Source: Adiantum capillus-veneris
Taxonomy: Eukaryota > Streptophyta > Polypodiopsida > Polypodiales > Pteridaceae
Direction of reading: 5' to 3'
DNA length: 64,000 bases
Assembly (NCBI GenBank): GCA_014529385.2
Contig: CM043942.1
Coordinates: forward strand, 61,665,184-61,729,183
The stretch's first letter is position 1. Each line of letters begins with the position of its first letter. This document shows positions 44,135 to 55,530 of this stretch, in pieces. The position numbers were made by a program, and so were the translations under genes. The notes under the pieces were generated by a model. It ran no database searches. It saw only the letters and a program-made list of their open reading frames with translations, and was not told the DNA's origin.

Positions 44135-45600
44135 CTTACAGTCTTCTACGGTTGGTGCTATATAGCACGTGTTGTTCCCGCTTCATTTCTGCACTTTTCG
44201 GGTAGAACAAGCTCGTTGGGATGTAAAGGATGCGCAAGCTCATGCATTGGTTGCGTTTGTCTGTGAAGCGCACCATTGTTCCTCACATTCATTCAGAAAA
44301 ATCTACAAAACAGGCTTGGGATATTCTAGCAGGTCTTTATGCAAGCCGCAATGAGGCTAAAATTGCTTTGTTGCAGAAAGAGCTGGAGTTGAAGATTATG
44401 CATGAGAAAGATGATATGGACACTTTCCTTGTTGGTGTCAAGGATATCAATGAGCAACTTATTTCTGCAGGTGCAGTCGTTTCAAACAATTCCCTTGTGC
44501 AAACTATTCTTAATGCCTTACCAGATTCTTACCAAACTTTTGTTATTACTTGGAGACTTATGACCCAAGGAAATCCAAAAGTTGTCAAGTTTGAAGCATT
44601 ATGCACAATGTTGTTGCAAGAGTCACTTTTTAGAAAAAATAGGACTAGACAGTGTGCAATTGAATACACTTTTATTGCTTCTCAAAGAAAGGGTGGTAAC
44701 AACAATGCATCCACTTCTTATGGTTTTGTTGCGAGTGGCAAAAATTATGTTCTCAATGCTTCTGTTGGCATCACTTTTTATGGCAATTCTAGTGATAAGG
44801 ACAAAAAGAAGATGCGTTGCCATTATTGTAAAGCTAATGATCACTTGATCAAGCAGTGTCCTAAGTTGAAGGCCAAAGAGGCTAAGAAGAAAGATGGTGG
44901 TTCCACTACAAATGCAGCCATTGTTGAGTCTTCTGTGAAAGGAGACTGTAATGCTGATGTTGATGCAGAATGGGCCTTTAGCGTAGAGTGCACTTACAAT
45001 CCTGTTGTCCATGATGCATGCTTGTCAGTTGCTTCAGATTCGCATGTGTGGTATTTCCATAGTGGTGCTACAAAGCACATTACCTCACATTGTGAATTGT
45101 TTACCTCTCTCGAGTCTGTCCCTCATGGGAATTCAGTCACTTGTGCCAACAATGCCTCTTATCTAGTTCAGGGAGTTGGAAAGATTGTGCTTACTGCTGC
45201 TAATGGCAGTTCTTTCACACTTGTTGATGCACTTTATGTACCTCGGATCAAGAAGAATCTCTTGTCTGTATCCGCACTTGCTAGACTTGGAAAGGGAGTT
45301 GGAAAGATTGTGCTTACTGCTGCTAATGGCAGTTCTTTCACACTTGTTGATGCACTTTATGTACCTCGGATCAAGAAGAATCTCTTGTCTGTATCCGCAC
45401 TTGCTAGACTTGGACTTGTAGTCAAATTTGTGGATGCAGATGTACAGTTCATGATCTCAGTTTTGGTGATGAAATTGTTGCATCTGGCCTTTTGTGCCGT
45501 GGGATGTATAAGCTCACTTTGTATGACAAGTGTGGACAAAATTTTGCAAATGCTGTTGCAGATTCAAGGGCTATTTCAGATGAAAAACTTTCGCATGCAC
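44135..45600 (+). pseudogene. Copia gag and protease region (body B)
   Basis: From about 44230 a 461-codon frame encodes a UBN2-type gag (K-Q-A-W-D-I-L, then N-E-A-K-I-A-L-L-Q-K-E-L) and the zinc knuckle C-H-Y-C-K-A-N-D-H-L-I-K-Q-C (about 44818-44860). The protease site reads W-Y-F-H-S-G-A: the catalytic Asp codon is CAT (45058-45060). A 123-bp segment (45172-45294) is tandemly duplicated at 45295-45417, repeating 41 residues of the protease. After about 45430 the frame is shifted. The gag N-terminus is damaged near 44190. Confidence 0.9.
45172..45417 (+). repeat. Tandem 123-bp duplication inside the protease
   Basis: Two consecutive copies start GGAGTTGGAAAG and differ essentially only at the last codon (AAG against CTT). 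The duplication keeps the frame and adds 41 residues. Confidence 0.95.
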
Positions 45601-46330
45601 GTTTTGGTCATTTGAATTTTGTTAGTTTGCTACCTTTGCAGAAATCTAATATGGTTGCTTCTTTGCCGCCTCTTAAAGGACCTGTCAAACATGTTTGTGA
45701 AGGCTGTATTTTGGGTAAGATGCAGCGTTTGAAGTTTCCAAAGGATGGTTCAGTTCGGCCCACATGCAGGTCGCAGCTTGTGCATAGTGATGTTTGTGCG
45801 CCCATGCAAACTCCATCCTTGGGCAATTAACTTTGCTTTTTTGTGACCTTCATTGATAATTACTCCAGGCATGCATGGGTATTTCCGCTTAAAGTGAAGT
45901 CCGAAGTTTTTATGTGCTTCAAACAATTTCTATCTATGGCTGAAAATTTCTCACAAATGTACTATGGGCACCCTTCGTTCCGATCGAGGGGGGGAGTATA
46001 TGTCTCATGAATTTAATGCATTTCTGGCTAGTCGTGGGATAAAACACTAATGTACAATGCCTTATACACCTGAGCAAAATGGTATTGCTGAGAGAAAAAC
46101 AGGTCACTTACGGAAATGGCACGATGTATGGTCAAAAGTCAAGCTTTGTCGCATTCTTTTTGGCTTGAGGCCATCATGTGTGCCACTTATGTACTAAACA
46201 ATTGTCCTACGAAAGCTTTACAGTCCATTACTCCATATGAAGCATGGCATGATAGAAAGCGTTCTATTGAGCACATGCATGTTTTTGGATGTTTGGCATA
46301 TGCTTTGGTGCCACACACATAGCGCAGAAA
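45492..46330 (+). pseudogene. Copia gag-pre-integrase and integrase core, frameshifted (body B)
   Basis: The frame 45492-45830 reads the zinc-binding pre-integrase domain (H-A-R-F-G-H-L-N and C-E-G-C). Integrase core blocks then appear in other registers: S-D-R-G-G-E-Y, then T-M-P-Y-T-P-E-Q-N-G, then V-L-N-N-C-P-T-K-A and F-G-C-L-A-Y. TAA at 45828-45830 and further stops at about 46048 and 46319 break it. Confidence 0.88.
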
Positions 46331-46351
46331 ATTGGATGATAAGGATGTCAA

Positions 46352-47500
46352 ATGTATTTTGTTGGTTATAGTGCTGAAAGCAAAGGTTACAGATTGTATC
46401 ATCCGCAAACAAAGCATATTCTGGTTTCACGGGAAGATTCTATTCAGCCCTTGCTGCCATGTGCTAGAGACAGTAATGTAAGCTCACAAGACATTTATGA
46501 CACTTTGTTGCCTCTTTTTAGTGGTGGAAATACGAATGTAAATTCCAATGAGGAAAACGTACAGCCTATGGGGGTTTCTGAAAATGTTACAGATCAGCCT
46601 ATTAATGATGCAGATGTACATGATGTACTTGATGAGGAAAGGGCTGAAAATGAGCAGGCTAGAGGTATGCCAAAATGGTTGGTGCATACATTGCATGACA
46701 ATAAACTGGATGTACCTTTGTCTAATCTTACTCGTTCAGGCTCTTGCAATGCATCAGATTGTTATGCTTTGGATGGGTCTAGGTTACATGATGTTGAGAA
46801 GCCATTGTCTTTTGATGAAGCACATAATTCAAAAAATTGGATGGCTGCCATGCAATCAGAATATGATGCACTTATAGAAAATGACACATGGACTTTATGT
46901 GATTTGCCTCCTGGCAAAAAGGCCATTGGTATGAAGTGGGTTTACAAGTTGAAACGGAAGCCGGATGGTGAGATCGATCGCCATAAGGCTCGACTTGTTG
47001 CAAAGGGTTATGCACAACAAAAAGGCATAGATTATGAAGATACTTTTGCTCCAATTCTCGTATGACTACTGTGCGTTTTCTATGTGCATTGGTAGCTCAT
47101 TTTGGTTGGGATGTACATCAATCAGACATTGTTACTGCTTTCTTGAATGGTGACATATTTGAGAAAGTTTATGTAAACAAGCCTCACGGTTTTGTCAAGA
47201 AAGGACAAGAGGACAAAGTGTGCAGATGTAAGAAGGCTTTGTATGGGTTGAAGCAATCTCCTCGTGCTTGGTATGAGAAAGCTGACACTCATTTGGTCAA
47301 ACAAGGATTTCGTAACAATCCAACAAAAAGCACATTGTATGTAAAGCGTGAGGGTGATGTACTTCTCATTGTGGTTATGTAGATGATTTGCTGATCACTG
47401 GACCAAATGAGAGACATATTGTTGAATTCAAGGCTGATTTGAAAGGTACCTTCAAGATGAAAGATTTGGGAATGTTGCATCATTACTTGGGTATACAGTT
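46352..47500 (+). pseudogene. Copia reverse transcriptase (body B)
   Basis: The frame 46352-47065 holds F-V-G-Y-S, the acidic linker, D-T-W-T-L-C-D-L-P-P-G-K-K-A and the first reverse transcriptase blocks. A shift near 47050 leads to 47062-47382 (T-A-F-L-N-G, Y-G-L-K-Q-S-P-R-A-W). The one-base defect before YVDD (47376-47387) is identical to that in body A. After it come L-L-I-T-G and Y-L-G-I-Q-F in the next register. Confidence 0.92.
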
Positions 47501-47524
47501 TAAGCAGTCTGATGGTGGTATGCC

Positions 47525-48330
47525 TTGTGTCAAAAAAGTTACATAGAGACATTGTTATGTAAATTTGGACTTGAGGATTGTAAACCTATTGCCACTCCCA
47601 TGGAAATAGGTTTGAAGTTGAGTCTACATGATGCTTGCGATCCTGCTGATGTCACTCTTTATCAAACTGCTGTTGGCTGCCTCATTTATGTATGCAACAC
47701 GAGGCCGGATATTCAGTTTGCAGTCTCACAGGTCAACAGATTTATGCATAGCAGAGGGTCTAAGCATTGGCAGACTGTCAAGAGGATTTTCCACTACCTT
47801 AGTGGCACTTTACATCTTGGCTTGCTTTATCCCAAGGGGGGATCATTGCCGCCAGACTTACATGCTTTTTCGGACTCAGATTGGGTCGTTGTTTTGACAC
47901 GGGAGTGACCACAAGTAGTTTTTGTTTCATGTTTGGTAGTTCATGTATATCATGGTTGAACAAGAAGCAACCTACTGTGGCCACTTCGAGTTGTGAGGCT
48001 GAGTACAGGGAAGTCTTCATAGCTACGGTTGAGTGTGTATGGCTCAGACGCCTTATGGTTGATTTGGGTGTTGGACAGGACACTGCCAACACTATCTACA
48101 TTGACAGTTAGAGCGCATTGGCAGTTTCGAGGAACCCAGTTTTTCATGCTCGCACAAAGCACATTGAGGTGCATTACCACTATGTCAGGGAGAGGCTCTC
48201 AGCAGGAGAGATCACCTTGGCTTATGTGCCAACACAGGACAACCTTGCATATCTTTTCACAAAGGCATCGTCTCTTGAGAAGCTCGAAGCTTTTAGCAAA
48301 GCTTTGGGCTTACTCCCCTTTGTGGACTGA
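47525..48330 (+). pseudogene. Copia reverse transcriptase end and RNase H (body B)
   Basis: The first frame (to 47908) covers S-Y-I-E-T-L-L to D-S-D-W, the RNase H start. After a shift, 47881-48111 has K-K-Q-P-T-V-A-T-S-S and E-A-E-Y. A TAG at 48109-48111 stands where Gln is expected. The last part (48118-48330) reads T-K-H-I-E-V-H-Y-H-Y-V and ends in a TGA stop. All RNase H blocks are present, unlike body A. Confidence 0.9.
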
Positions 48331-48405
48331 TCATGTCCTCTGGGCATGGTACTTCCCTTTACTCATGTGCCAGATCTTGTTCACCGCATCAGTCCAAGGG
48401 GGATT

Positions 48406-48632
48406 TGTTACCATATACGTGTGGTAGTGATGTGTGTGAACACACTAGGACCACCGAGGCATTTTTTCCCTCTTTAGGATGTTTTTCCCACCGTGCATTG
48501 TATATAAGCCCATCACTCTAGGGCTATCTATCTTTCCATTGCACACTAAGTAATACACTCTCAATTGTGTGCCTTGAGCTTCCTTTGTCTTCTCCAAGCT
48601 GTGTGCGTTTCTCTGCAACCCTAATTCCAACA
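48406..48632 (+). repeat. Copia LTR 3 of the array (227 bp)
   Basis: TGTTACCATATACG to ATTCCAACA, preceded by the purine tract CCAAGGGGGA. It pairs best with LTR 1. The outer 5-bp flanks are GGCAA (before LTR 1) and TGCAT (after LTR 3), matching in three of five positions. Confidence 0.9.
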
Positions 48633-50052
48633 TGCATAACCTCTAAAGAGTGTTCATCAAAGACTTTCACCAGCCATCTACATTTTATGAGTAAACACAA
48701 AACAACTTGGGTAAAAATGTAAAGATTCTTTTAACAAAACAAGACATATACAACATCATATAATCAACATTTATCACCTAAAATGTAGCCTATTTGAAGA
48801 CTCCAAGAGCTATGGGATATTGTCATCTGCTTCTTTGGTGTTCATTTTTTTCCATAGCTTAGGGAGAGCGAAGTCCAAATGATCTCTCCTTTGATGGGAG
48901 AACCAAGTCTCGAAGCCGTAAGGAAGATTTTCTATGATCTTTCCCTTCAACTTGATGCATTGCTTTAATAAATTTCCCCACTACTATTCCTTTCTCAAGT
49001 ACATCCTAAACTTTTGTGTGCTAAAGTACCTTTCCCTAATAGGATCATCTAGTTTGCATGTCAAGATAGATTGCAAAATATCATGTTTCCTAATTTCAAT
49101 GTATGCAATGAAAACTAGTAAGTCTCATTTATGAAATGATTCCTTAATCTTACAGCTTAGTTTAAAACTTTTCTTACCGCTCGAGTGTAATCCTTGTTGT
49201 GGCTAATGAGTGAACTTTATCTTTTGTTAGACCAATGATATCTTTCTCTTTACCCAACTATAGTTAAACAAAAGAGAAAAGAATCTAACCCCATTTGTTA
49301 GATTTGCAATTGACAACATCTTCAAAAGAGAAACCAAAGTGCATGTTAGAAAGAAAAAATTAGTCATTCAAAGCAACTTAGTTATCTTTAGAGTATAAAA
49401 AATTTAGCATTTTTTTTCATTTATGCATGTGCATATGACTTCATAGCTACATCTAAGTGTGTGGATGTGTTTTATATGTATATGTTTTAGAGTTCAATTG
49501 AACTCCATCATGAATTATGATTTATGCGGTTAGTGCTTCTACATTTTAGGGTGCAAGTAGGTGAGGAGGTTACAAAAATATACGTACTTTGTAAGCCCTC
49601 TCTTTGAAACCCTTTTTGGTTCTACTCCTAGCAAGGGTTCCCTTATCTAGTGCAAACAAAGATGGATCATGTATGTCTGCAATCTCTTTCATTATAGTAG
49701 CACCAACCTCTTCCTACAAACAATATAACTTAATAATAAGAAGAAGAAGATTAAGCATTTGAGATCAAGACACAAAGGAAAGTAAATAATTCATATCCAA
49801 CACAACGAAATATTATACTAACCTTCCAAACAAGCATTGCTAAAAGAATAGTTGGTGCATTGTACCATGTACCCTTAACCGCTTTTCTTTCACAAGCCAA
49901 TTCTACTTCTATTTAATGCAACCAGTCTTTTGGAAAATCTTTCAAAAGAGACTCTTTACTATTAGTAGCAAGATTTTGAAATAGATATAGCTCTTGGCCA
50001 AAGTTGGTGCAAATGGTTGTGCCACCAATTCTTCAAAAGCATTCAAACTCAT
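48633..50052 (-). pseudogene. 5' half of a decayed multi-exon gene of unknown function
   Basis: Minus-strand exons with consensus splice sites are visible: 50052-49823 (ATG start, donor GTTAGT, a frameshift near the middle), 49713-49588 (acceptor TTTGTAG, donor GTACGT), 49089-48778 (acceptor ATTAG, donor GTGATA) and 48677-48633, which continues at 36047. The junction between 48778 and 48677 keeps phase. The translations (T-W-Y-N-A-P-T-I-L-L-A-M-L-V-W-K, H-D-P-S-L-F-A-L-D-K-G-T-L-A-R, Y-G-F-E-T-W-F-S-H-Q-R) look like genuine protein. In-frame TAG and TAA codons show decay. No known family is recognised; it may be a host gene or a DNA-transposon gene. Confidence 0.45.
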
Positions 50053-50438
50053 TTTAATGTTTTCAAAGTTTTTAATTGAACTCCATTTCTAACTTTAACT
50101 TTGAAAGTCAACTTTGAAGGTGGGATTACAATAAATCTAGGTTTTTTTAAGCACTAAAGGAAATGTGTTCGGTGAGGAACATGAAATTTGAATTTATATG
50201 CTCTTAGAAAATGAATACACTTAACCATGCCATATAAAAAAATTCTTAGATACACTTTTGGTTGCTATTAAATGTGCACCCATAGATCTTTGAGCAAATA
50301 TCAAATACCTAAAAATGAGTGTAGGTTTTATATATATTTCTATAAAGTAGAACACAGCACCACAAATGTGAAGAAAACAACTTTTGTGCTACTACCTTTT
50401 TTTTTTAGTGGTCTAGAAGGACATTGCCCCTAGCAAAA
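50053..50438. other. Short 5' flank of the unknown minus-strand gene
   Basis: AT-rich sequence between the ATG at 50052 and the gypsy LTR at 50439. It carries no gene. Before the gypsy insertion it would have continued at 61663. Confidence 0.4.
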
Positions 50439-50944
50439 TGTCATAAAATATAATAAACTTTACCAAATGATTTTCTCATATTAAACTGATCATTTGATAT
50501 GGGAAGATAAAAGGGGAACTGCAAGAGTTAGGATATAGATATGTGCTTCTATACATATCTCAGCAAGGGACTTCTAGACTTATCTCAGCAGGGGACCAAG
50601 AGGAGAGATGGTTACATCTCAATAGGGGTCCAAAAGGAGGTAGTCTATTAAAGAGAAACGCGCATCTAATGGAGCTTAAAAGACCTTAGGGTTAGCTTCA
50701 TTAAAGACCTCCAAAGGTTAGTGTTAAAAGTCCTTAGACCTAGGATCTTAGGCAAGCTAGGAGCTTGACGTGGGAACCCAACCCAAGCTTGAGGTGCTTG
50801 TCGTGCTTGCTGACTAAGGTGCTTGAGGTGCTTGTTGACTAAGGTGCTTGTAATGCTTGATGAGTAAGGTGCTTGTCGTGCTTGCTAACTAAGGTGCTTG
50901 TCATGCTTGATAAGTAAGGTGCTTGAGAAGCTTCCCATGCATAT

Positions 50945-50982
<38 letters not shown>
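50945..50982. repeat. 38-base G run in the 5' LTR
   Basis: An uninterrupted G homopolymer. The 3' LTR has 43 G at the corresponding place (60508-60550), while the inverted solo LTR has only about 7 C. Confidence 0.9.
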
Positions 50983-50983
<1 letters not shown>

Positions 50984-51823
50984 AAGCTGCTTGAGGGGCT
51001 TGAGTCAAAAAGAGACCCTACAAAGGAGAGGGAAATCCCCAAAGTTAGGGAAATCTTTGACTTTACCTCCCACTCATCCAAAGGGTACCCCCTTTCTCAA
51101 GGGGCAAATGGACACATGTCAGGCTCTTCCTATGCTTCGCCACATGGTGTGCGTGAATCCTACTGGCTGGTCTAAAGAGGGGCCCAATGAGCTTCTAGTT
51201 CCATGAAAAACAAAACCTAAATATTTTCAATCTTTCTCTCACTCAAAGGGGTAAGGAGGACACTTGCCCAAAGACTACCCATGTTGCTTGAAATGCATTG
51301 TACATGTGATTGGCTAGGCTTAGAGGGGTCCAATGAGCTTCAAGCTTGAGCTACAAGGAGGGGTCGACCAAAGCAAGCAAGGGGTGTGCTTGGGGGTATA
51401 CACCCTCTCACACACTCATTTTTCACACATTGTCACTTGGTGAAAGTGCAAGAACTCCATCTCCTTCTCCAAGATTTTTAAGAAGTTGAGAGCCTACACC
51501 AACACTCTTGGATATGGAATGCAAATCCAACCAAGAGCCATGCTTCAATGCTTAAGCTTGCCATCTTCTCCATCTTCATTACTATGCTATTATGCTATTC
51601 TAAGCAAGAAGAGTGATGATAAGTGAGGAACTATTTCTTTCTCCTATGAATGTTTCTTATTCCTCTTCCCTACCCTCATTCCCCGCTAGCTCTCTGCACC
51701 TTCACAGGTGTTTGAAGGTTTGGGACTGAGGCCGAGGATGGTTAATGCTTTTGCAAAGTTTATGTTATGCTCGTGATGCATGAAGCTTTCCATCTTCATA
51801 GCATCACCTAGATCACAAGGAAC

Positions 51824-53439
51824 TGTAATGGAATTTGCCTATTCAATTTGAGAGTAGCGGAATTTAATGAGAGTACTTTCAAGAAATGATTTTGTGAGCA
51901 TAGCGGGTTGACATAATTGAAGATAGCAACATAATCATAGCAATTAGTTAACTTGGCATAGACAATACTTTTGCAAGAGAGAGAGTTTAGAGAACATGAC
52001 AACAGTTGAGGACCGGATTTATGTGGAGCCGGTCCCCCCTCCAATAGGCATTTGTATTATGATTTCTCCCATAAAGAGAGACTTGTTACAATACAGTCTT
52101 TGTGTTCCTTGTGACCTAGGTGATGCCATGAAGATGGAAGGCTTCATGCATCACAAACATAACATAAACTTGAAGAAAGCTTTAACTATCCCAAGCCTCA
52201 GTCCCAAGACCTCAAACACCTTCGAAGGTGGAGAGAGCTAGCAGGGAATGAGGGTAGAGAAGAGGAAGAAGAAACATTTCATTCGAGAAAGAGCTAGTTC
52301 CTCACTTATCATAACTCTTGTGCTAGCATACATAATAGCATAGTAATGAAGAAGAAATAGATGGAAAGCTCAAGCATTGAAGCATGGCTCTTGGATGGAT
52401 TTGCACTCCATAGCCAAGAGTGTTGGTGTAGGCTCTCAACCTCTACTTGCTTGGAGAAAGAGAGGGAGTTCTTGCACTTTGCATAGTACACACTGAGAGT
52501 GCTTGTGAGTGTGTGTGGGTGAGTATACCCCCTAAGCACCCCCCTAGCTTGCTTGGGTCAACCCCCCCTTGTAGCTCATGCTTGAAGCTCATTGGACCCC
52601 TCCAGGCCTAGCCAATCACAAGCAGAAGCCATTACAAGCAACAGGGATAGCCTTGGGACAAGTGTCCCCCTTTCCCCTTTGAGAGAGAGGACTTGATAAA
52701 TGAAAAAACAATTAGATAATTCAAGTAATTTATCATTGGACCCCTTTGAAGCCTAGCCAATAGGCTTCAAGCAACACATGAAGGTAACATGGGTAGGGAC
52801 CCGACATGTGTCCTTGCTGCCTCTTCAAGCTGGGGCTTCCCTTGTGAGTGTGAGTGTGTGTTCTCTCTCTAATCCCTAGGAAAAGGGCTCGCCCCCCCTC
52901 TTGTAGGGATGCTTTTGACTTTAGGAGCTCAAGCACCTTAGTCATCAAGCATGACAAGGCACTTGGACTAGGGGGTATTCCCACAAGCATCTCAGGCAAG
53001 CATGTCAAGGCACCTCAAGCACCTTAATCAAGCGGCAAGTCAAGCACCTCAAGCATGGAGTAAGTCAAGCACCTCAAGCACCTCAAGCAGGACAAACACC
53101 TCAAGCACGACAAGCACCTCAAGCAGGTCAAGCACCTCGAGCTTGGGCCGGGTTCCCACCTCAAGCTCAGCCCTAGCTTACCTAAGGTCAAAGGACTTTT
53201 ACACACATTATTGGAGGTCTTCAATGAAGCTAACCCTAAGGTCTTATGCTCCATTGGTTAGCCTTGCTCTTGATAGACCATCTCCCATTTGGGCCCCTTT
53301 ACTATTGGCCCCGTGTTGAGATAGATCTATAAGCACATATCTATATCTTAACACTTGTTCCCATTTATTCTCCCACATTAAGTGATCAATTTAATATGAT
53401 AAAATCATTTGGGTTGGTTAGATATTAGATTTTATGACA
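51824..53439 (-). repeat. Solo LTR of the same gypsy family, inverted, with target duplication AGGAAC
   Basis: Read on the minus strand, it starts TGTCATAAAA at 53439 and ends CCATTACA at 51824, and is related along its length to the two outer LTRs. AGGAAC at 51818-51823 and 53440-53445 flanks it directly. The 3' LTR has the undisrupted CACAAGGAACACAAAG. It is therefore an insertion that later lost its internal part by LTR recombination, or a lone LTR. Confidence 0.93.
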
Positions 53440-53733
53440 AGGAACACAAAGATTGTATTGTACCAAGTCACTCTTTATGGGAGAATCTATAATACAAAAG
53501 CCTATTGGAGGGGGGACCGGCTCCATATAAATCCGGTCCTCAATTGTTGTCAAGTTATCTAATTCTCTCTTTTGCAAAAGTATTTTTCATGCAAAGTTAA
53601 TTAAGTATAATGGTTATGTTGCTACCGCTAATTAAGTTCACCCTCTACGTTCTCAAAGTAGTCTCATAAAAAACGCTCACTATAGTTCTCTTAATTCCGC
53701 TATTCTCAATGTTCATAGACCATTTCCATTACA

Positions 53734-54276
53734 TCGGTAGCAAAGCTATTGGTTTCTCTTTTCTTGCTTAATAAGAGAGGTCCTTAAGTTGTCCATGAAA
53801 GGTTGGACCTGTTCATTACAATAGGGTAAGTGGGATAAGGATCTTTTATCTTGGTTGAAAAGGACTTAGTTTGAGGTACATTGTTGGGAACTATAGTCTT
53901 AATAATGGAGTCTCTCAGGCTTGCCTTTGGCTTAACCATTATTGAGCTACTAGCGAGCTCAACAGGAACTATAATCAATCGTGCAATGTTAGACCCTTCC
54001 ACTAGTCTTTGCAATTGACAGTGTCTAAACCACGGGTATGGCTGCTTGAGAACTAATTTTCAAAGGTAAAGAAGAGTAGCGATAACTAAGGTTTTTGAGG
54101 GTACCATGGCTTAACCATTATTGAGCTACTATAATCTCCACTAGTCTTTGCAATCAACAGTGTCTAAACCAAGGGTGTGGATGCTTGAGAACTAATTTTC
54201 AAATGAAAGAAAAGTAGCGACTAAGGTTTTTGAGGGTACCAAAGCACAAAGTAATTTATACATAAGTTTAATTAGC
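53734..54276 (+). repeat. 5' internal leader of the gypsy element with an imperfect tandem duplication
   Basis: A block of about 130-170 bp is repeated: 53931-54103 and 54108-54240 both contain GGCTTAACCATTATTGAGC, CACTAGTCTTTGCAAT and GGTTTTTGAGGGTACC. There is no coding. A standard Met primer site is not visible after the LTR. Confidence 0.7.
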
Positions 54277-55530
54277 ATGGCTGACAATAACCAAGAGAGT
54301 AGAATGAATATTGACAACTTTGATTTTGCACATGAAGCTGCTAATGCTGATGACCCCATGTTTGTTAATTATTTTGTTAGTAGGCTGCATCAATCTATGG
54401 GAAACCCTACTTTGCAAGCCGAAGTTACTCAACAACTTTGGAAAGAAAGGATTTCCCTTCCTTTCCAAGAGGAGAGAGAGCTTATGAGGCCTCTTGATGA
54501 GACTATCAGAAGAAGACTCTCTCCCATAAGAGAGGAGGAATCCAAATAACAAGAAAGAAGCGAATCATTAAGCTGCTCTGAAGATGTAGCTCCATGAAGA
54601 CGGCGGTCTAGACGATCGTCAACTCCTCCCAAGAGGAAACGATCAACCCATAGTTCTTCTCCTCATCACTCCAAAAGGGGAAGAGAGTAAACAAAGGAAG
54701 AAAAAGGCAAGAAAGAGGTCACACTCTTCTCCTTCTTCTTCATCTTCCGACAAAAGCAACAACTATTCTCCTAGAGAATATAAGAGGAGAGGACATCACA
54801 AATCCTACCTTGCGTGGAGAAGGTCCCAAAAGCTTAAGAAGTTCAAAGAGGGAGGAAAGAGTATCTCTTTTCTCACCTATGATGGCACTTTGGTGCTACT
54901 GACAATGTATTGGCCTTCATTCAACAATTTGATGCGGCCTTTGGAGACGAGGGCATCACAAAGTCCTCCAAGCTACACCATGTAGCTATGCACTTCCATA
55001 AATTTGCTCATCAATGGTGGGCTAGCCTTTGTGGCAATGGTGGAGCCCCCAAGACATGAAACACTACGAGTTTCCATCATGAAGCAATTCCTTGCAAGCG
55101 ATGCAAAGGACAAAGTGATTACCGAATGGTGAAGTTTGAAGGTGCTCTCCAACGATTCTATCAACAAATATGTGGACAAGTTTTGGGATCTACATCTCAG
55201 GGCTACTGTCTTTCAAAAGATAGATTTTGCCGAGAAAAAGCAACAATTTGGTGTGGGATTACTTGAAGAAATGGCCGAACATGTCATCTAATGATCTCGT
55301 TCTATCACCAAAGTAATCCACTACACTATGGTTGCTTTGTGCATCAATTTCCAACTAGGGGCTAAAAGGAATGCCAAGCCCACGGAAAACAAATATCGAA
55401 ATGAAGCAAAGGGGAAGAACAATGCCCAAAACTCTTCCCAAGGCAATTCCAACAACAACGGTCCAAGGAGAAGGGAATTTACAAAGGTAAAAATAAACTC
55501 TCTCTAAAGAGCTAGAAGATTTTTGTAATG
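54277..55530 (+). pseudogene. Ty3/gypsy gag
   Basis: An ATG at 54277 opens a frame to 54549. Later gag blocks are read in changing registers: a Ser/Arg-rich basic stretch (about 54610-54800), F-T-Y-D-G-T (about 54878), F-I-Q-Q-F-D-A-A-F, A-H-Q-W-W-A-S-L (about 55010) and F-W-D-L-H-L-R-A. These are the usual capsid motifs of a plant gypsy gag, broken by several stops and shifts. Confidence 0.85.

Larger units (their letters stand above)
50439..53733 (+). repeat. 5' LTR of the gypsy element, interrupted by an inverted solo LTR
   Basis: Parts 50439-51823 and 53446-53733 together correspond to the 3' LTR 59928-61662. They include a minisatellite of AAGGTGCTTG words (about 50770-50935) and a 38-base G run (50945-50982). 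Confidence 0.88.

Noticed and set aside
50839-51206. Proline-rich minus frame and glycine-rich plus frame in the gypsy 5' LTR (same at 60406-60639)
   Set aside because: They are created by the 38- and 43-base G runs; the sequence is LTR, not gene.
52920-53160. Tandem CAAGCACCTCAAG words suggesting a coding repeat
   Set aside because: They are the inverted form of the minisatellite found in all LTRs of this gypsy family; no frame is conserved between the copies.
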